This document shows positions 1 through 11,102 of a stretch of 64,000 nt of DNA, one piece after another. The notes under the pieces were generated by a model. That model saw nothing but the letters and a program-made list of their open reading frames with translations. It searched no databases and was not told the origin of the DNA. Every line of letters begins with the position of its first letter. Within the stretch, counting starts at the first letter, position 1. The position numbers and the translations under genes were made by a program. Source of the DNA: Marchantia polymorpha subsp. ruderalis (taxonomy: Eukaryota; Streptophyta; Marchantiopsida; Marchantiales; Marchantiaceae); NCBI GenBank assembly GCA_037833965.1, contig AP031358.1, forward strand, positions 1,000,001 to 1,064,000, given 5' to 3'.

Positions 1-492
1 GATTGTGGTGCCTTGCTTAGTTTCATAAAAAAATGTGATGTTCACGAAGGCACTAGCTTCCAAACTTTTTGATACTCCAGTCGTAGGTTTTCGTTCTTGT
101 TCAGTCATGTCTTTGGCTCTACTTTTTACAAATTCAAGCTTATGACTGCCGGAAAAGCTGCCACTGAGTTGGAACTGTTTTACAGAGCTTACCGATTGGC
201 GGAGTTATCTCTTCTATATCATGTGCTGCCTTTGTTCAGGTACTTCATACGTATTACCGTGTTATTCGTCTGAGCGCCTCGTATACTTGGCAGGTAGAAA
301 GGCAGGTTGTATGTCGGTTGTTTTTGGCATAGAAAGTCTACCCATCTACAACAGCAACTTTACTCAACGACTCTAGCTTCAAATGTTAAGCCGACAAGTC
401 AATCCGGCGTATGGTCTGAACAGACTACGATCTCTTAGCATGTTTGCGGCGTATGTTACGTGTCTAACGTTCAGTGAAAAGTTGCTGTGCAG
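1..492. other. ALG3 intron sequence, no exon recognised
   Basis: The stretch before the first recognised ALG3 exon should hold intron, since the protein's N-terminal half is missing. I looked for the upstream conserved block (VKMNVLLYAP region) and did not find it in any frame. A small further exon could be present but cannot be supported. Confidence 0.5.
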
Positions 493-2681
493 CTTGTGGT
501 GGGATTTCCATTTTTGCTGGAGTATCCTTTAGCATACATCTCCCGCTCTTTCAACCTCGGACGAGTTTTCATTCATTTTTGGTGAGTGGTGTTAGTGATG
601 CAGTAAATCTGATTTAGCCGCATTCATGAGCCGTGTTTATCTGGCCTTTCATAATTGTTAAGGGTTTCTTCTGTGATACTTGGAAACCTCAAAGTGTTAT
701 TGTCTATGGGAAAAACTCCCACTACAAGAGAGACCCTGTTTACTTGAAAGTAGTTCTCTCTCCCGTTTGTTACTTTTTCCTCGTATACTAAATGGTTACT
801 TTCTTTGTCTCCCCCCATCTCCTCATTTTCTACTACTCATTTCCTTCGTACTAACGACGCGCAGCCCGTACGTGATGTCCCTTTGACTCTATCAGGCTAT
901 GACAGTCACATACTGATGACTACAGTTTGGTGACTGCTATAAATGGATAGATTAGATTGAACTATGACACTTAGTAGTAATAGAAATCCTGAGATCTTTT
1001 TGTTCAACTCCTGTGCATTTGTCAGGTCTGTGAACTTCAAATTTGTTCCTGAACGGTGGTTCGTTTCCAAGCCATTTGCAATTGCCTTACTGGCTATGCA
1101 TTTGGTTCTTCTATTTCTCTTCGCCAGATACAAATGGTGCAAGTAAGTCAATGTCCAACTACTTTGAATGCGTTACCATATTCCAATCATCGTTGGTTTC
1201 TAGAAGGAAGATAGCTTCTTCGTGTAGGTAGCTGAATCGAATTAGAATTGTCTGTGTTAATTGATGTGAATCTCTGTCCATGACAATGAAAGCATATTGT
1301 GCTAGCTTTCAGGAACATGGCATTGACATGCATAGCTGAGCATGTTGAAATGCAGGCATGAAAAATCTGGAGCCCTCAAACAGAAGGTTAAGAAGAGCCG
1401 AAAGAAAAAGCTGACTGCAGATCGTATCCTCTTTGCTCTCTGTATGGTGCTTTGTTTCACTCAAAATCAGGAGTACAAGTAGCACATACTCTCCAAAGTC
1501 CTCCCTTGGTTCATCGGTGATTTATCTATACAATCGGACAAAAATATACCTTACATGCTGTCTTTAGTTGCATGGTCTTAACATGGTGAGGAAATTTATC
1601 AAATTCACACTATGTGACCTAGGAGTCTCCCTCTACTGTTATCTGTTTATATCAGTGACCACAGTAGACGAGTTCTTTCTGAGAAATATATTGAAATTAG
1701 TGGAAGGTTCTTTCGATAGAACGATTGTCACTTAAGATGTGTAATTCCTTAACACTTTGTCTAGACATTGTAACTTTGCTTTTTACAGGAAACTTTATCG
1801 GGATAGTTTGTGCTCGTTCTTTACACTACCAATTTTATTCATGGTAAGACTAACTACAAAACTCGCTCTAGGTTATAGCCATTTGTCTTATGATAGAGAA
1901 AACGTGAATATTGTTAGAGGAGCTCAGGAATATATCTTCATAAGTTCGCGTTAGAGGTCAATTTGTTCTTTGTCTGAATATGCGGTGAAAGATGTTCTGG
2001 GGATCATTTCATGAATTTCCTTTATGATGAGATACCTCTTCTGCATTGTATTCTGATTCTGAGTGGTGAACAGGTATTTCTACACACTACCTTATCTGTT
2101 GTGGAAAACGTCTTACCCAACAATCTTACGGTGAGTGGCACCTTACCAGCAAACCCTATCATACAGGAAAATATGGAAATTATTACTGGCGGTTATATCC
2201 ATTGCTTTCGTACTTTCGTTACTTTGGAGGAGATATATGAAGCAACGGTGATTGGTTTGTATGTAAGTCAATATCCATCTGTTCTAGGGTTGTTCCGATG
2301 TATAACTTCCAAAGACCATAGACCATATCTACTGTTGGAGTTATATTCCTCTGATGATGCAAGATATGTGAAACCATGGAAGGTGGGATCTCGAGGAAGA
2401 GATAGGAGGTGAATGATGATCATGTCTTCGTAGTGGTTAACTGCCAATCTGTTTATTCTACGCTATCCCATCATAGCAGAACTCAAAATTTTCTCAACTC
2501 TTGTGTGTGCAGGCTTTTTCTGTTTGTCGTTATCGAAATCTGCTGGAATATTTATCCATCAAACAGTGCGTCGTCGGTAACTCTATTAGTCTGCCACCTT
2601 ACTTTGTTATGGGGATTGTGGAGTGCTCCATCTGAGTACCCTCATGTTAGAGAAGTAGAGAACGAAATCAAGTCGCAATAA
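493..2681 (+). CDS. ALG3: ALG3, dolichyl-P-Man:Man5GlcNAc2-PP-dolichol alpha-1,3-mannosyltransferase (5' end outside window)
   Basis: ALG3 is a multipass ER membrane glycosyltransferase (GT58). It adds the first lumenal mannose, alpha-1,3-linked, to the lipid-linked N-glycan precursor. Six exons can be joined in one frame: ~493-581, 1026-1142, 1356-1423, 1765-1843, 2074-2130 and 2513-2681 (stop TAA). They encode family blocks in the right order: [34 protein letters not shown], a hydrophobic helix ending RYKWCKHE, a Lys/Arg-rich loop, [46 protein letters not shown], and a last helix with [12 protein letters not shown]. Intron phases match at every join. The third intron looks U12-type. The exact start of the first visible exon is uncertain: AG at 491-492 is preferred, but the VQ codons just before it also fit the family. 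The N-terminal half is not in the window. Convergent with the FAP3-like gene. Confidence 0.93.
1424..1764 (+). other. U12-type (minor spliceosome) intron in ALG3
   Basis: The donor reads GTATCCTCTTT, one base off the U12 consensus GTATCCTT. The branch site TTCCTTAAC at 1745-1753 is a perfect U12 match, and its branch A lies 12-13 nt before the acceptor AG at 1763-1764, the usual U12 spacing. With these sites the exons join in frame to give [18 protein letters not shown], which aligns with ALG3 proteins. A more conventional-looking acceptor, TTTTTACAG ending at 1788, joined to any nearby GT donor breaks the frame or deletes conserved residues. Confidence 0.87.
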
Positions 2682-3407
2682 GGGTGCCATTTCTTCCGGT
2701 CCAATTGACCTCAATATTTTTTCCTCCTTCATATATACATCGTGGCTGATGTCTCAATCTCTGTGGGTTGTTATGCACGTCTTGGATATGGATGTTTTTT
2801 TTTCTTGCTAGTCTTCATCTGCCACATTCTGTAGCAGTTTGTTTTACATATTCCCCATTACGTGGGGAGCGTCGAAAGCAGTAGTGGGTCACAATGGATG
2901 GTGATGTCTGTTTTATCATGCAAGAAATTGAACAACATTATGGCCTCGGTCACTTTTGGTCCTATTTTCCCTCGTTATGCTAGCTGAGGTAGGAAAAGTA
3001 AGGAACGGGAAGGAAAGTAGTGGTCGCTCCGCGGCGCTGAGGTAAATATGGTACATGAGAAGTTGAAGGTTTTAGTGGACAAATTGATGAGATTGTTCGG
3101 TCTTAATTTTTGGATCTACGGAACTTGCTTGGCTGCCTGAGAACGTCAAGATCTGCTGAGAAACCGTGAAGTCGTGCATGAAATATAAATCAGCTCATCT
3201 AGTTTCTCATGGAGACACCCAAGATCTCAAGGCTGCATGTGGGAAAGCATCGCTAGGAGGTCCATAGATCAACATGCCACAAGTGAGATAATCAGCATCC
3301 GAATGAGGTCCATCAACATACTCACGTACTCTGTTTTATGCCATCCTCGTTGCATGGCCTGCTTGCAAAGCTAATGTCGAAAGAAGGTTTTTGTTTTTAT
3401 TATAAAG
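2682..3407. other. Convergent 3' intergenic region between ALG3 and FAP3-like
   Basis: About 0.7 kb between the two stop codons of convergent genes. It should contain both 3' UTRs. No gene, repeat or RNA was recognised. Confidence 0.6.
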
Positions 3408-4254
3408 TTAAGCAAGGGAGAGAATCCCTTCAGCTATTGAAGCCTTTGCGGAGGGAGAAACGGGATCCTTCCCTAGGTAGACATCATACAAGCTTGAGAG
3501 CAAGGCTGCGGATTCTATGGAAGCATCAGGAGCAGAAGGAGATCCTCCTTCCGGAGCAATGGATACGTGAAGTGTGGACGGTTGTGTCCAGGTCAGAAAA
3601 ACTACAGTTTTGTCCTTGAGAGGCCTGTTTTTAAACACATCACCGAAAGTGTTGAGAGCTTGTTCTCCAGCAGCTCCTGCTCCGAGTGCCTTAAGCCGTG
3701 GCGCTAGGGCATCGCCCAGAGCACCCCAGAATTGGGCTCCTTCGACGTCTCGTGCCAACACAATTCTGATAGACTTCTCCACAGGGAGATCGATCAGCGT
3801 CTTGGAGAAACTCTCGTCCTTCTCAATCTCTTTTGTGCCCTTCGATTTCCATGCCTGCAAAGAAGAAACCGCTGAGGGATCCACGTACAAGCCGACGGCG
3901 TAAACCTTCACTTTCACAGCGGCAAACACCTTCTTAATTCGCACACCTGCTCCGGCGAGCACCAGCTCCTTGGAGGCTCCAGGGGCGTTGGTGCTCTTGG
4001 CAAATTTGATGCCCGTCACGGGCTCCACGACCTCCTTCTCGACTCCCTCCGACTCCTCGGTTGGCATTGTTGACATCGATGTCGAGGACGGGGCTTCAGC
4101 GAAAGCAACTCGTGCATGACTTTGGGCGATCAGCAAATGCCCGAGGAATCCTGTAAGCGCTGGTGTCCTTTGAGGCTGGATGCTCGGATAAACCGGAGCT
4201 GTGTAGGAGAGCCTTGGAGTACCTGCATTACCAACAACTGTCACCTTGAGGCCA
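3408..4254 (-). CDS. Chalcone-isomerase-fold fatty-acid-binding protein, FAP3-like, plastid type (5' end unresolved)
   Basis: Plant FAPs have the chalcone isomerase fold but bind fatty acids in the plastid stroma and make no flavonoids. The body of the protein is one uninterrupted exon: EPVTGIKFAKS, then VLAGAGVRIKKVFAAVKVKVYAVGLYVD, EKSIRIVLARDVEGAQFWGAL, NTFGDVFKNRPLKDKTVVFLTW and YDVYLGKDPVSPSAKASIA before the stop. This order matches Arabidopsis FAP3 (At1g53520) better than true CHI. About 85 residues precede the domain; they end in an Ala-rich stretch (HARVAFAEA) that could be a processing site. The reading frame has no ATG upstream of residue M57 (ATG at 4074-4076). It opens just after TAA 4266-4268, so the true start is probably in an upstream exon joined at AG 4255-4256, or else is that internal ATG. 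The transit peptide is therefore not proven. Confidence 0.88.
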
Positions 4255-6806
4255 CTATTTGAAGATTAACCGCGATAGATACATAAGAGGCAGCAATGGC
4301 TCTCACTGACGCTTTCACATTGACGACTCTTCTGAGGTTACCCACTCTGCGATTTTTTTTTGCACCGTGCTTATTATTTGAGAGCCAAAACATCCACGAA
4401 TCTAAAAACCACGAATCCACCATAATGTAATAGTTAGTGCCCGCAGATCATTGTTTTGAAGGAGAGGACGAATCACGACAGCGATAGGTTGATAAAGGTA
4501 AATCTTCGCGGAATATACCAAAGCTTGACAATTTCTAACCAAATAATTAAGAGACTGGTACATTTAAATGTCGATTCTCTAGAAACAAAAGGTACAGAGG
4601 CGAACATTGTTTCCACACTTGATCCCAAAGGGAACAAATTCCAGACATTAGAAGACGATCGAAAGAGGTTCCGTTTGATGAACCAATCTTTTGTCGCTAA
4701 TTCCATCTCAAGCAGCAAGAACTGGAATTCGATTCGAGGAAAGACCGTATTGCACAAAGCATCAAAGCGACTCAATGCACGACGATTTGTCTTGGAACCG
4801 CAACAAAAAGCATCACTCGGCATTTGCAATTGAGGTTTACCTCTCCGGTCATTTTGGCGGGCAAAAGCCGAGATCGTTTGCACCCCGAAACTCTGAATTG
4901 CGGCAGTCAGAGTGAAGCACCATTGGAACATTTTGCGCGTATCGTGAAGCCACAAGCTGGCGCCTCCCGCCCTGCTCTAGCGCCACCGTCACCGCCACAA
5001 GCCTCGTTCTGCTGCCGCTCGTGCATGCGCAGTGCTATGAGCTTGGCCCAGCAGCGACCTTAAATTGAGCGAGAGTCTCGAGCGAAGCACCGCGAGACAG
5101 CGAGACTTCTCTCGCTCTGTAGGTGCCACGTGCTGCGCCTCGACAGAGCTTCTCGACGATCGTTGCCTCGATCTTGCAGACCCAATGATTCGCAATGTCA
5201 TATAACGAGGTTCATTCTCACTATCACACGATGATCTCACGAGCCTATAGTCGACGGTGAAGGACTAGATTTAGCTTCACACTCGACACCAATTTCTTGT
5301 AAGACTTCAGGATTGAACCGAACAATTATGAATGGAAAGTGAATGGCAGAAAAACAAACTACCACTTCATGATGAATTTGTAAATCACTTTTGTGTTTAA
5401 GGATGTGTATGTGGGTATAAATGTTGAATGTAGCCTACGACGGTTTCAACTAGTTATCAAGTATTTCCTGTGATAATTTATTCATTCGTTAGTGTCAAAT
5501 TTTCCTATGAATTTTCTCTTTTTGATTGTTCCTAAGGGTGATGGGAGGTAAGCACATGAGGACGATAATTGAACTGATCATGAACCAACACGTTCTTGCT
5601 TATCGTTCGGATGTCAGTTGGCAGCATTTGTGTGACTTTTCGAGAGGTTAGGTTATGTTAAATTATTACGAGGAGATGCAACACTGGAAGAGCATCCACT
5701 ATGGATTGATTCTGGTTGTTTCCCTATGTTCATACTTCTTATCGTAAGACTTTAAATTCTGTTTTGGAGGAAGACTTGAGAGTTTTTCTTTGTTATCAAT
5801 AGGATGACATTCGTAATCACTTTGTACGAAACTTTCTACGTGAGCATTGCGTGGACTATTCGAACTTAACATGCTACAACATAGTTTGTTTCGAGATATG
5901 CATGCTATAGTTCACCAGAAGTGTATTATTTATTTGTGTCCATAGATAAGTAGAAACATACTTTTCCGAAGAGCAAAATGCTCTTCAGTCTCTACTAATT
6001 AGTCTCTATAATATGATCTGTATCCAACATTATAAAGCAATTGTATTGTCCAATTATCGAGTGTAGGGAGAAGATAATTTATCCAGCCCAAAAAAAAGAC
6101 GAAAGTGTAAACCTGTAGGATTCCATTGGTAGCATAAGAATATCGTTTGTAGAGAGCAATGAAATCATCGACTTTCATATTAGTCACGGGACAGATGAAG
6201 TTGATGGAGTTTTGTCCGCAGATGTGGTTTCCAGCGACCAGGACCTTAGATATAGTGAAATGGACCCAATCATGCATGAATTGGTTAAATGCAATCATGT
6301 GTGATTTGTGATGTACGTAGTCTTTCTCAATCTTTGCTTCATTTTTCTTGTCTCTCCAGAATCTTTTTAAAACGAACGAGCTTAGTAAAGCTAAAATGAA
6401 TATCTAGCTAAAGGGTGATCAGGCATCTACACCGTAGATGCCTTGATCTGGAGAATATTTTTCATCATATAAATTCAAAAGATAGATTACAGGAGATAGA
6501 TGTAAACAACAAGTCATACACATGTGGGCAGAAATAAAATTCAAATATGAAAGATATTTAAATTTTTGTTAATGCTGATTACATCAGCGCATGCCTCATC
6601 AAGAGTAATCACAATTTTTGTCAGTAGTTAATAGAGATTCAAATGGTTGATTTTAGACTATTTCAACCATGTGCTCACTATAATAATGTTAATGCATAAT
6701 CAGTTGATATACATATGACTTCATGATAATTTTTTCTTTTTGGGTGCGTTTAATAACAATTAAAAAATTGACTTTTTTGTTTTATTGGAACCTCTTTGTG
6801 CTCAAA
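4255..6806. other. Intergenic; region upstream of FAP3-like, no supported gene
   Basis: It should contain the 5' exon and promoter of the FAP3-like gene. Two overlapping open frames on opposite strands (4456-4833 +, 4473-4955 -) have moderate GC, but neither encodes anything I recognise and they may be chance. From about 5300 the sequence becomes AT-rich and featureless up to the tandem repeats. Confidence 0.5.
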
Positions 6807-7594
6807 CACATGGATGAGGAAATACGGTATATAATACAAAAGAAGAGGTACAAGAATCAAGAATTCCAAATATTGAGACTTCTCGATGATGCTAACATTG
6901 TGGCATGAAAGCATTGCTTTTTTTTCATTTAAGATGAATTGTATCTCACTTTTTTGCTCGAGTATGTTCAAGATATATCTTGTTGTCTTGCTAAACATTA
7001 CAATTGAATTCAGCGGACGCCTTTGGTTTATATCAAACTTTACGTTCATAAATAAGATCTGCCGCATGCTTGCACGTGGATGAGAGAGATACAACAAATA
7101 ATACCAAACAAGGAGTACAAGAATTAAGAATTACAGATATTGTGCCTTCTCATCATGTGACATGAAGGCATTTGATTAAAGACAAAGATGAATTGTATTC
7201 CAATCTGATGCTAGAGTATGTTCAAGAGATAGTTTAACGTCTTGCGAAACATCAGAATTGAATGAGTCATTGGATGCGTTTGGTTTATTGAAATTCTACA
7301 TTTATTAGAATATGTCACTTGCTTGCACATGAATGAGGGAGATAATACAGAACAAGAATTACAGGAATCAGAAATTCTAAATATTGCCACTTCTTGATCA
7401 CTCTTACATTGTGAAATGAAACCATTTTTTTTCTTGCACAAAAAACAAAGATGAATTATATCTTAATCTGGTGCTTGGATATGTTCAAGAGATAATTTGA
7501 CGTCTTGCCGAACATTAAATATGAATGATTGAGCCGATGTTTTTGGTTTCTATCAAACTTTAGGTTTAGCATAATTTGTTGCTTGCTTGCACAT
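6807..7594. repeat. Diverged ~260-bp tandem repeat array, left part
   Basis: Three consecutive units start at 6807, 7073 and 7326 (266, 253 and 264 bp). Each begins CACATGGATGAG or close to it, and carries in order ACAAGAAT, TATGTTCAAGA, a GTCTTGC/GAACAT block, ATGCGTTTGG-like and TTGCTTGCAC. A fourth unit begins at 7590 and is cut by the hAT-like insertion. The units differ by many substitutions and indels, so the array is old. Short open frames in it have no coding character. Confidence 0.85.
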
Positions 7595-7828
7595 CATAGT
7601 CATGCATTGAGCTTCAAAACTTTACCCATATCCAACCCATACCCATGAGTGGGTCAACTGTACCCATCCATGGCAACTATTCCATACCCATTACCCATGA
7701 CTCCAGACCCAACTCATACCCATGAGTCAATCACTAGTGTTTGTTTACATCTAATCCGAGAGTTCTTAATTACATTTAATCTGAGAGCTCAGTCTAAGGC
7801 CACTGCCACATGACCGTCAACCCACACT

Positions 7829-8040
7829 GTGGTAGTGCAGTTTTTTTGTTTTTTCAGAAATAGAGTAGTTAGGAAGTAAAATCCATGCAAGTTTTAACTT
7901 TTGAGGTAGTAAAAATTAGTTTAAAAGAGAATAAGACTTTTTACTATAGATGCTAAGTGGAAATAGGAAGTACGAAGGATCTTCAGAAGAAAAGCTCAGC
8001 CTTCGGAGGCCGATGAGGTCATAATCCGAAGGAACGGATT
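7829..8040 (+). repeat. Left terminal inverted repeat
   Basis: Pairs with 10323-10535 in inverted orientation. The outer end is GTGGTAGTGCAG. The inner end is GGCCGATGAGGTCATAATCC followed by a GAAGGAACGGAT block. Confidence 0.88.
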
Positions 8041-8114
8041 ACCTGTTCCTGTTCTTGATTAATTTCTATAGGAGTATGGGATTGTTAACTTCTGGAGAGA
8101 GGAGGGAGTCTCCA

Positions 8115-9760
8115 ATGCCAACTCACGCGCAAGAAGGAGAAAAGGTTGTAAGTGCCAATGAGGTCAATACGGATCTAGAGGACGAGCAGATTGATTCGCC
8201 TTCGCGAAGAACAGATTGATCCAGGAACAGACAGGAAGAACGGCCACGGAAGAGAAGTAAGACTCCAGAGGCCTTTGTGACTGAAGAACATGTACGCAGG
8301 ACAGTTCCCATCAAGCTTAGATTGCCCAATGCTCAAGCTAGTACAAAGATGAAAGCAAGACAGTAAATACTAGAAGCGCACAACAGCACGGAGAGTAGGG
8401 CTGCTGCATCGCGAAGACGACCCAACCTGGAAGCGGGAACAGAGTTGAATGAAGAGATTGTTGGAAGGGAGAAGGAAGTGTCAATGGCAAAGGAACTTCA
8501 GACTTCTGCGGTAAGCCCTACACCATTAGTGTCACGCCGGGCCACAAGGAAAGAGAAAGGTAAGGTTATCATGATGGAAGAAGTAACTCCAGGACGGAAT
8601 CAAGTTGCTTCGACTAGTATTAGGATGAGGGTTCCTTTGGAAAAGCCAACCAAAGTATTGAAAGTGTCATTGGACACGGAAGTAGACCTGGAGAAAGTCG
8701 CTGATAGGATAGTAGAAGACGTAGTAGGAGAGACAGCTGCACCACAGAAGGTGGTGTCACCACGGATGTCGACCAGGACAGTCACATTAGAAACGGGCGA
8801 GGATCATTTGGCGGAGGAGATACAGTCACAAGTACTCAATGCTGCGGATGTGCTGTGTGGGTAGGTGATCCCGTTACTCCAGTATCTCGACAACAAGCGT
8901 GAGAAGCATGCAGTAACCATCAACAACGTATCTTACGTGGAGCTAGTGCGTAATAGGACGCGGGCAAAGGTGGTAGCAACTTTTGCAACAGCAGCGAAGG
9001 AACGGCAATTATAGGACACAGAGGCGAAGTACGAGGTACTTCAAAAAAGATTCGATGAGGAAGTTGAGCTGTGGAGGTATTCGGAAAAGACTTGTGAGGA
9101 TCTTCGTGAGGACATTGAGGTCGCTAGGTGTGCGACAGTGGATCTCCGGGATAGGCTGGAAGCGTCTCGGACCGCCTTCAACGCAGAGTCACAAAGAGTA
9201 GACGAATTGACGGCAACTTTAGAGAGGAAGGAACAGAAGCATGCAGCCAAGTTGGCAGCAAAGACGAAAGATCTGGCAGAGTGCGAAGCTGCTAAGATTG
9301 CCGATCAGGAGTTTATAGAAAAGCTAGATGCCCAGTGCAATGAGTTGAGGTCTCAAAGTTCGCAAGCTGAGGAGCAATTATGGGAGATGGAGGTGAAACT
9401 ATCAGAAGCTGAAGAGAAGAACTGACAGTTAGCAGAGCAGACGAACGACGCTCTGACCAAGAAGGTGAACCGGTGTTTGCGTGATTTTGTATTATGGCAG
9501 GTCGAGACGCAAAAGTGGTTGCAGTTACGAGATCTGGAGCGCCGTGCGACTGCAATGATAGCGTGTAGTGTTAGTGGCTAGCGTCAGTTGCTAGGAAGTT
9601 AGATGCGTTTCTTACAAGTTCGTACGAGACAATGTCAAACTTGAAGTTGGAATTGGCGGCCGTTTTGCGTAGGTTAGATTTAGATCGGAAGTCGGATGGC
9701 AAGGCAACCGCCGACTCCGCGGACGTTATACTTGTTCTGAGCTCGCATCAGAGCGAGTGA
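8115..9760 (+). pseudogene. Decayed coiled-coil gene of a high-copy family (relic A)
   Basis: One reading frame from ATG 8115 to TAG 9579 is free of frameshifts but broken by stops at 8217 (TGA), 8364 (TAA), 8862 (TAG), 9012 (TAG) and 9423 (TGA). The product would have a basic, Lys/Arg- and Thr/Pro-rich N-terminal part, then LLQYLDNKREKH and a long coiled coil (LRDRLEASRTAFNAESQRVD, LEECEAA-type heptads, EEQLWEMEVKLSEAEEKN), ending near WLQLRDLERRA. After a frameshift near 9580-9600 a further stretch continues to about 9760. Relic B at 27.4 kb shares the part from about 8865 onward, but this copy lacks the N-terminal globular domain of relic B. It resembles gene models I recall as abundant in Marchantia polymorpha. 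Function unknown. Confidence 0.8.
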
Positions 9761-10322
9761 TATCTCAATTAGTTAGGAATTAAGGGGACCAAGACATCGG
9801 CCTTGGAAAGATTCTTGAATTTAGTTTTTTTCAGTTTTGAGTCAGCACTCTCCGCGCGTCTGTGTATTGAATGTTTTGTCACCGCGCGAGAGGTACTTTT
9901 GTTTGTTGAAGATACCGCATCCGAGGTAGTAACTCAATTCGAATGTTCTGAGTAGCAATTGGCTTGGTCAGGATTTAAACAAGTTCGTAATTGGAGGCTT
10001 CGTGCAGTTCTTGAGTGTGCTCTTTGAAAATTCCCCCCTCCCCCCTTTGAATACTAAGACATGGTCGCGATCGACCTCTGTGATGCTGGATTGGACAATT
10101 TCAGGATTGATGTGTGAATTACGCTGCATTGTGTGTCCTTTGCATTTAGCGCTTGCAGTATTTCTGGAAGTGAAAGTGGCCTGAGAAATCAAACTCCTCA
10201 ATAGATTCTTAAATACGTGACACTTGGTACTCTTTGTGTTGTTTCTGTTCTCGTGGGGTCGGATCTTTATCATTATGTTTCATTTTGGTATTTATCTTTC
10301 ATTACATAGATAATTTTCTTTC

Positions 10323-10535
10323 TGATCCGTTCCTTTGGATTAATACCTTATCGGCCTCCGGAGGTGGAGCTTTTCTACTGACGATCCTTCGTACTTCCTA
10401 TTCCTACTTAGCTACTATAGTAAAAAGTCTTATCCTATTTTATTCTAATTACTACTACCTCAAAAGTTAAAACTTGCATGGAGCTTACTTCCTAACTACT
10501 CTAGTTTTGAACAAACAAAAAAACTGCACTACCAC
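10323..10535 (-). repeat. Right terminal inverted repeat
   Basis: Inverted partner of 7829-8040; the outer end reads CTGCACTACCAC. Differences between the arms are scattered substitutions and one- to three-base indels, so insertion is not very recent. Confidence 0.88.
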
Positions 10536-11102
10536 ATACACCAATCTCATGGCTAGAAGATAACGTGGATTTTGTAGGTCTCAATTGGCCAGGTGGAGAT
10601 AAATCCGTAACCTCTATCACACGGCCGTTAGTGACTTCGTAGTGAAAAGCAGCTACCTACATATATCTAGTCTATTGAGGGAGAGAGAGCATACTCCCAC
10701 TGTCTCTGTTGAATTGCAATGCAGTGGGAAGAAGAGTAAAGTGAGAAGACGCAAAAATACACGTGAAGTCAATTGATTTCAAAAAATCAGGGTTTCCATG
10801 TGGAAGTGCCTGGTACTTTGCAGCAATCACCTAGGATATCTTAAATTGCTACACTTTTTTGGTCGAAAGGACACGAAACTTGCTAGATATCGTGTGCGTC
10901 GTCAAGCCATATCCTGCCTTTCGGACCCTGTAAAGCCAAAGAATGACCGGCGAAGTTTCACTGCCATTGCCGGTAATGTGCCTTTGACCTAAGTCATATC
11001 CATCCATTACCTATTTATTCTTTGTATCCACACATGCATCCTAGTCCATATCCATGATCCACCCATTTACCCATGGGTATGGGTACCCACTGCAATACTC
11101 TG

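Larger units (their letters stand above)
7829..10535. mobile_element. DNA element with ~212-bp terminal inverted repeats, inserted in the hAT-like element
   Basis: The left arm (7829-8040) and right arm (10323-10535) are inverted copies, about 85-90 percent alike by eye. They start GTGGTAGTGCAGTTTTTTTG and share AGTAGTTAGGAAGTAA, CATGCAAGTTTTAACTTTTG, GACTTTTTACTATAG, AATAGGAAGTACGAAGGATC and a CCTCCGAAGG-type block at the inner end. Long inverted arms of this kind suggest a MULE-like or Pack-type element, but I found no clear target duplication, so the superfamily is open. The interior carries only a decayed coiled-coil gene and its 3' flank, with no transposase. Confidence 0.82.
7595..11102. 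mobile_element. Non-autonomous hAT-like element carrying a nested insertion
   Basis: The element interrupts a tandem repeat unit. It is flanked by an 8-bp target duplication with one mismatch: TTGCACAT at 7587-7594 and TTGAACAT at 11103-11110. Its ends form an imperfect inverted repeat: left CATAGTCATGCATTGAGC against the complement of the right end CAGAGTATTGCAGTGGGT (CA.AGT..TGCA.TG shared). Near both ends are clusters of ACCCAT/GGGTA motifs, a subterminal pattern seen in plant hAT elements. Without the nested element it would be about 0.8 kb. No transposase is visible. The hAT class is inferred from the 8-bp duplication and the CA...TG termini. Confidence 0.78.

Noticed and set aside
4456..4955. 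Two long opposite-strand frames upstream of the FAP3-like gene (125 and 160 codons)
   Set aside because: No recognisable domain or composition; they overlap each other almost fully. Kept only as a note in the intergenic entry.
7640..7740. ACCCAT/GGGTA clusters as possible telomeric DNA
   Set aside because: The plant telomere unit is TTTAGGG; here the motif is irregular and sits at the ends of a hAT-like element, so it is read as subterminal repeats.
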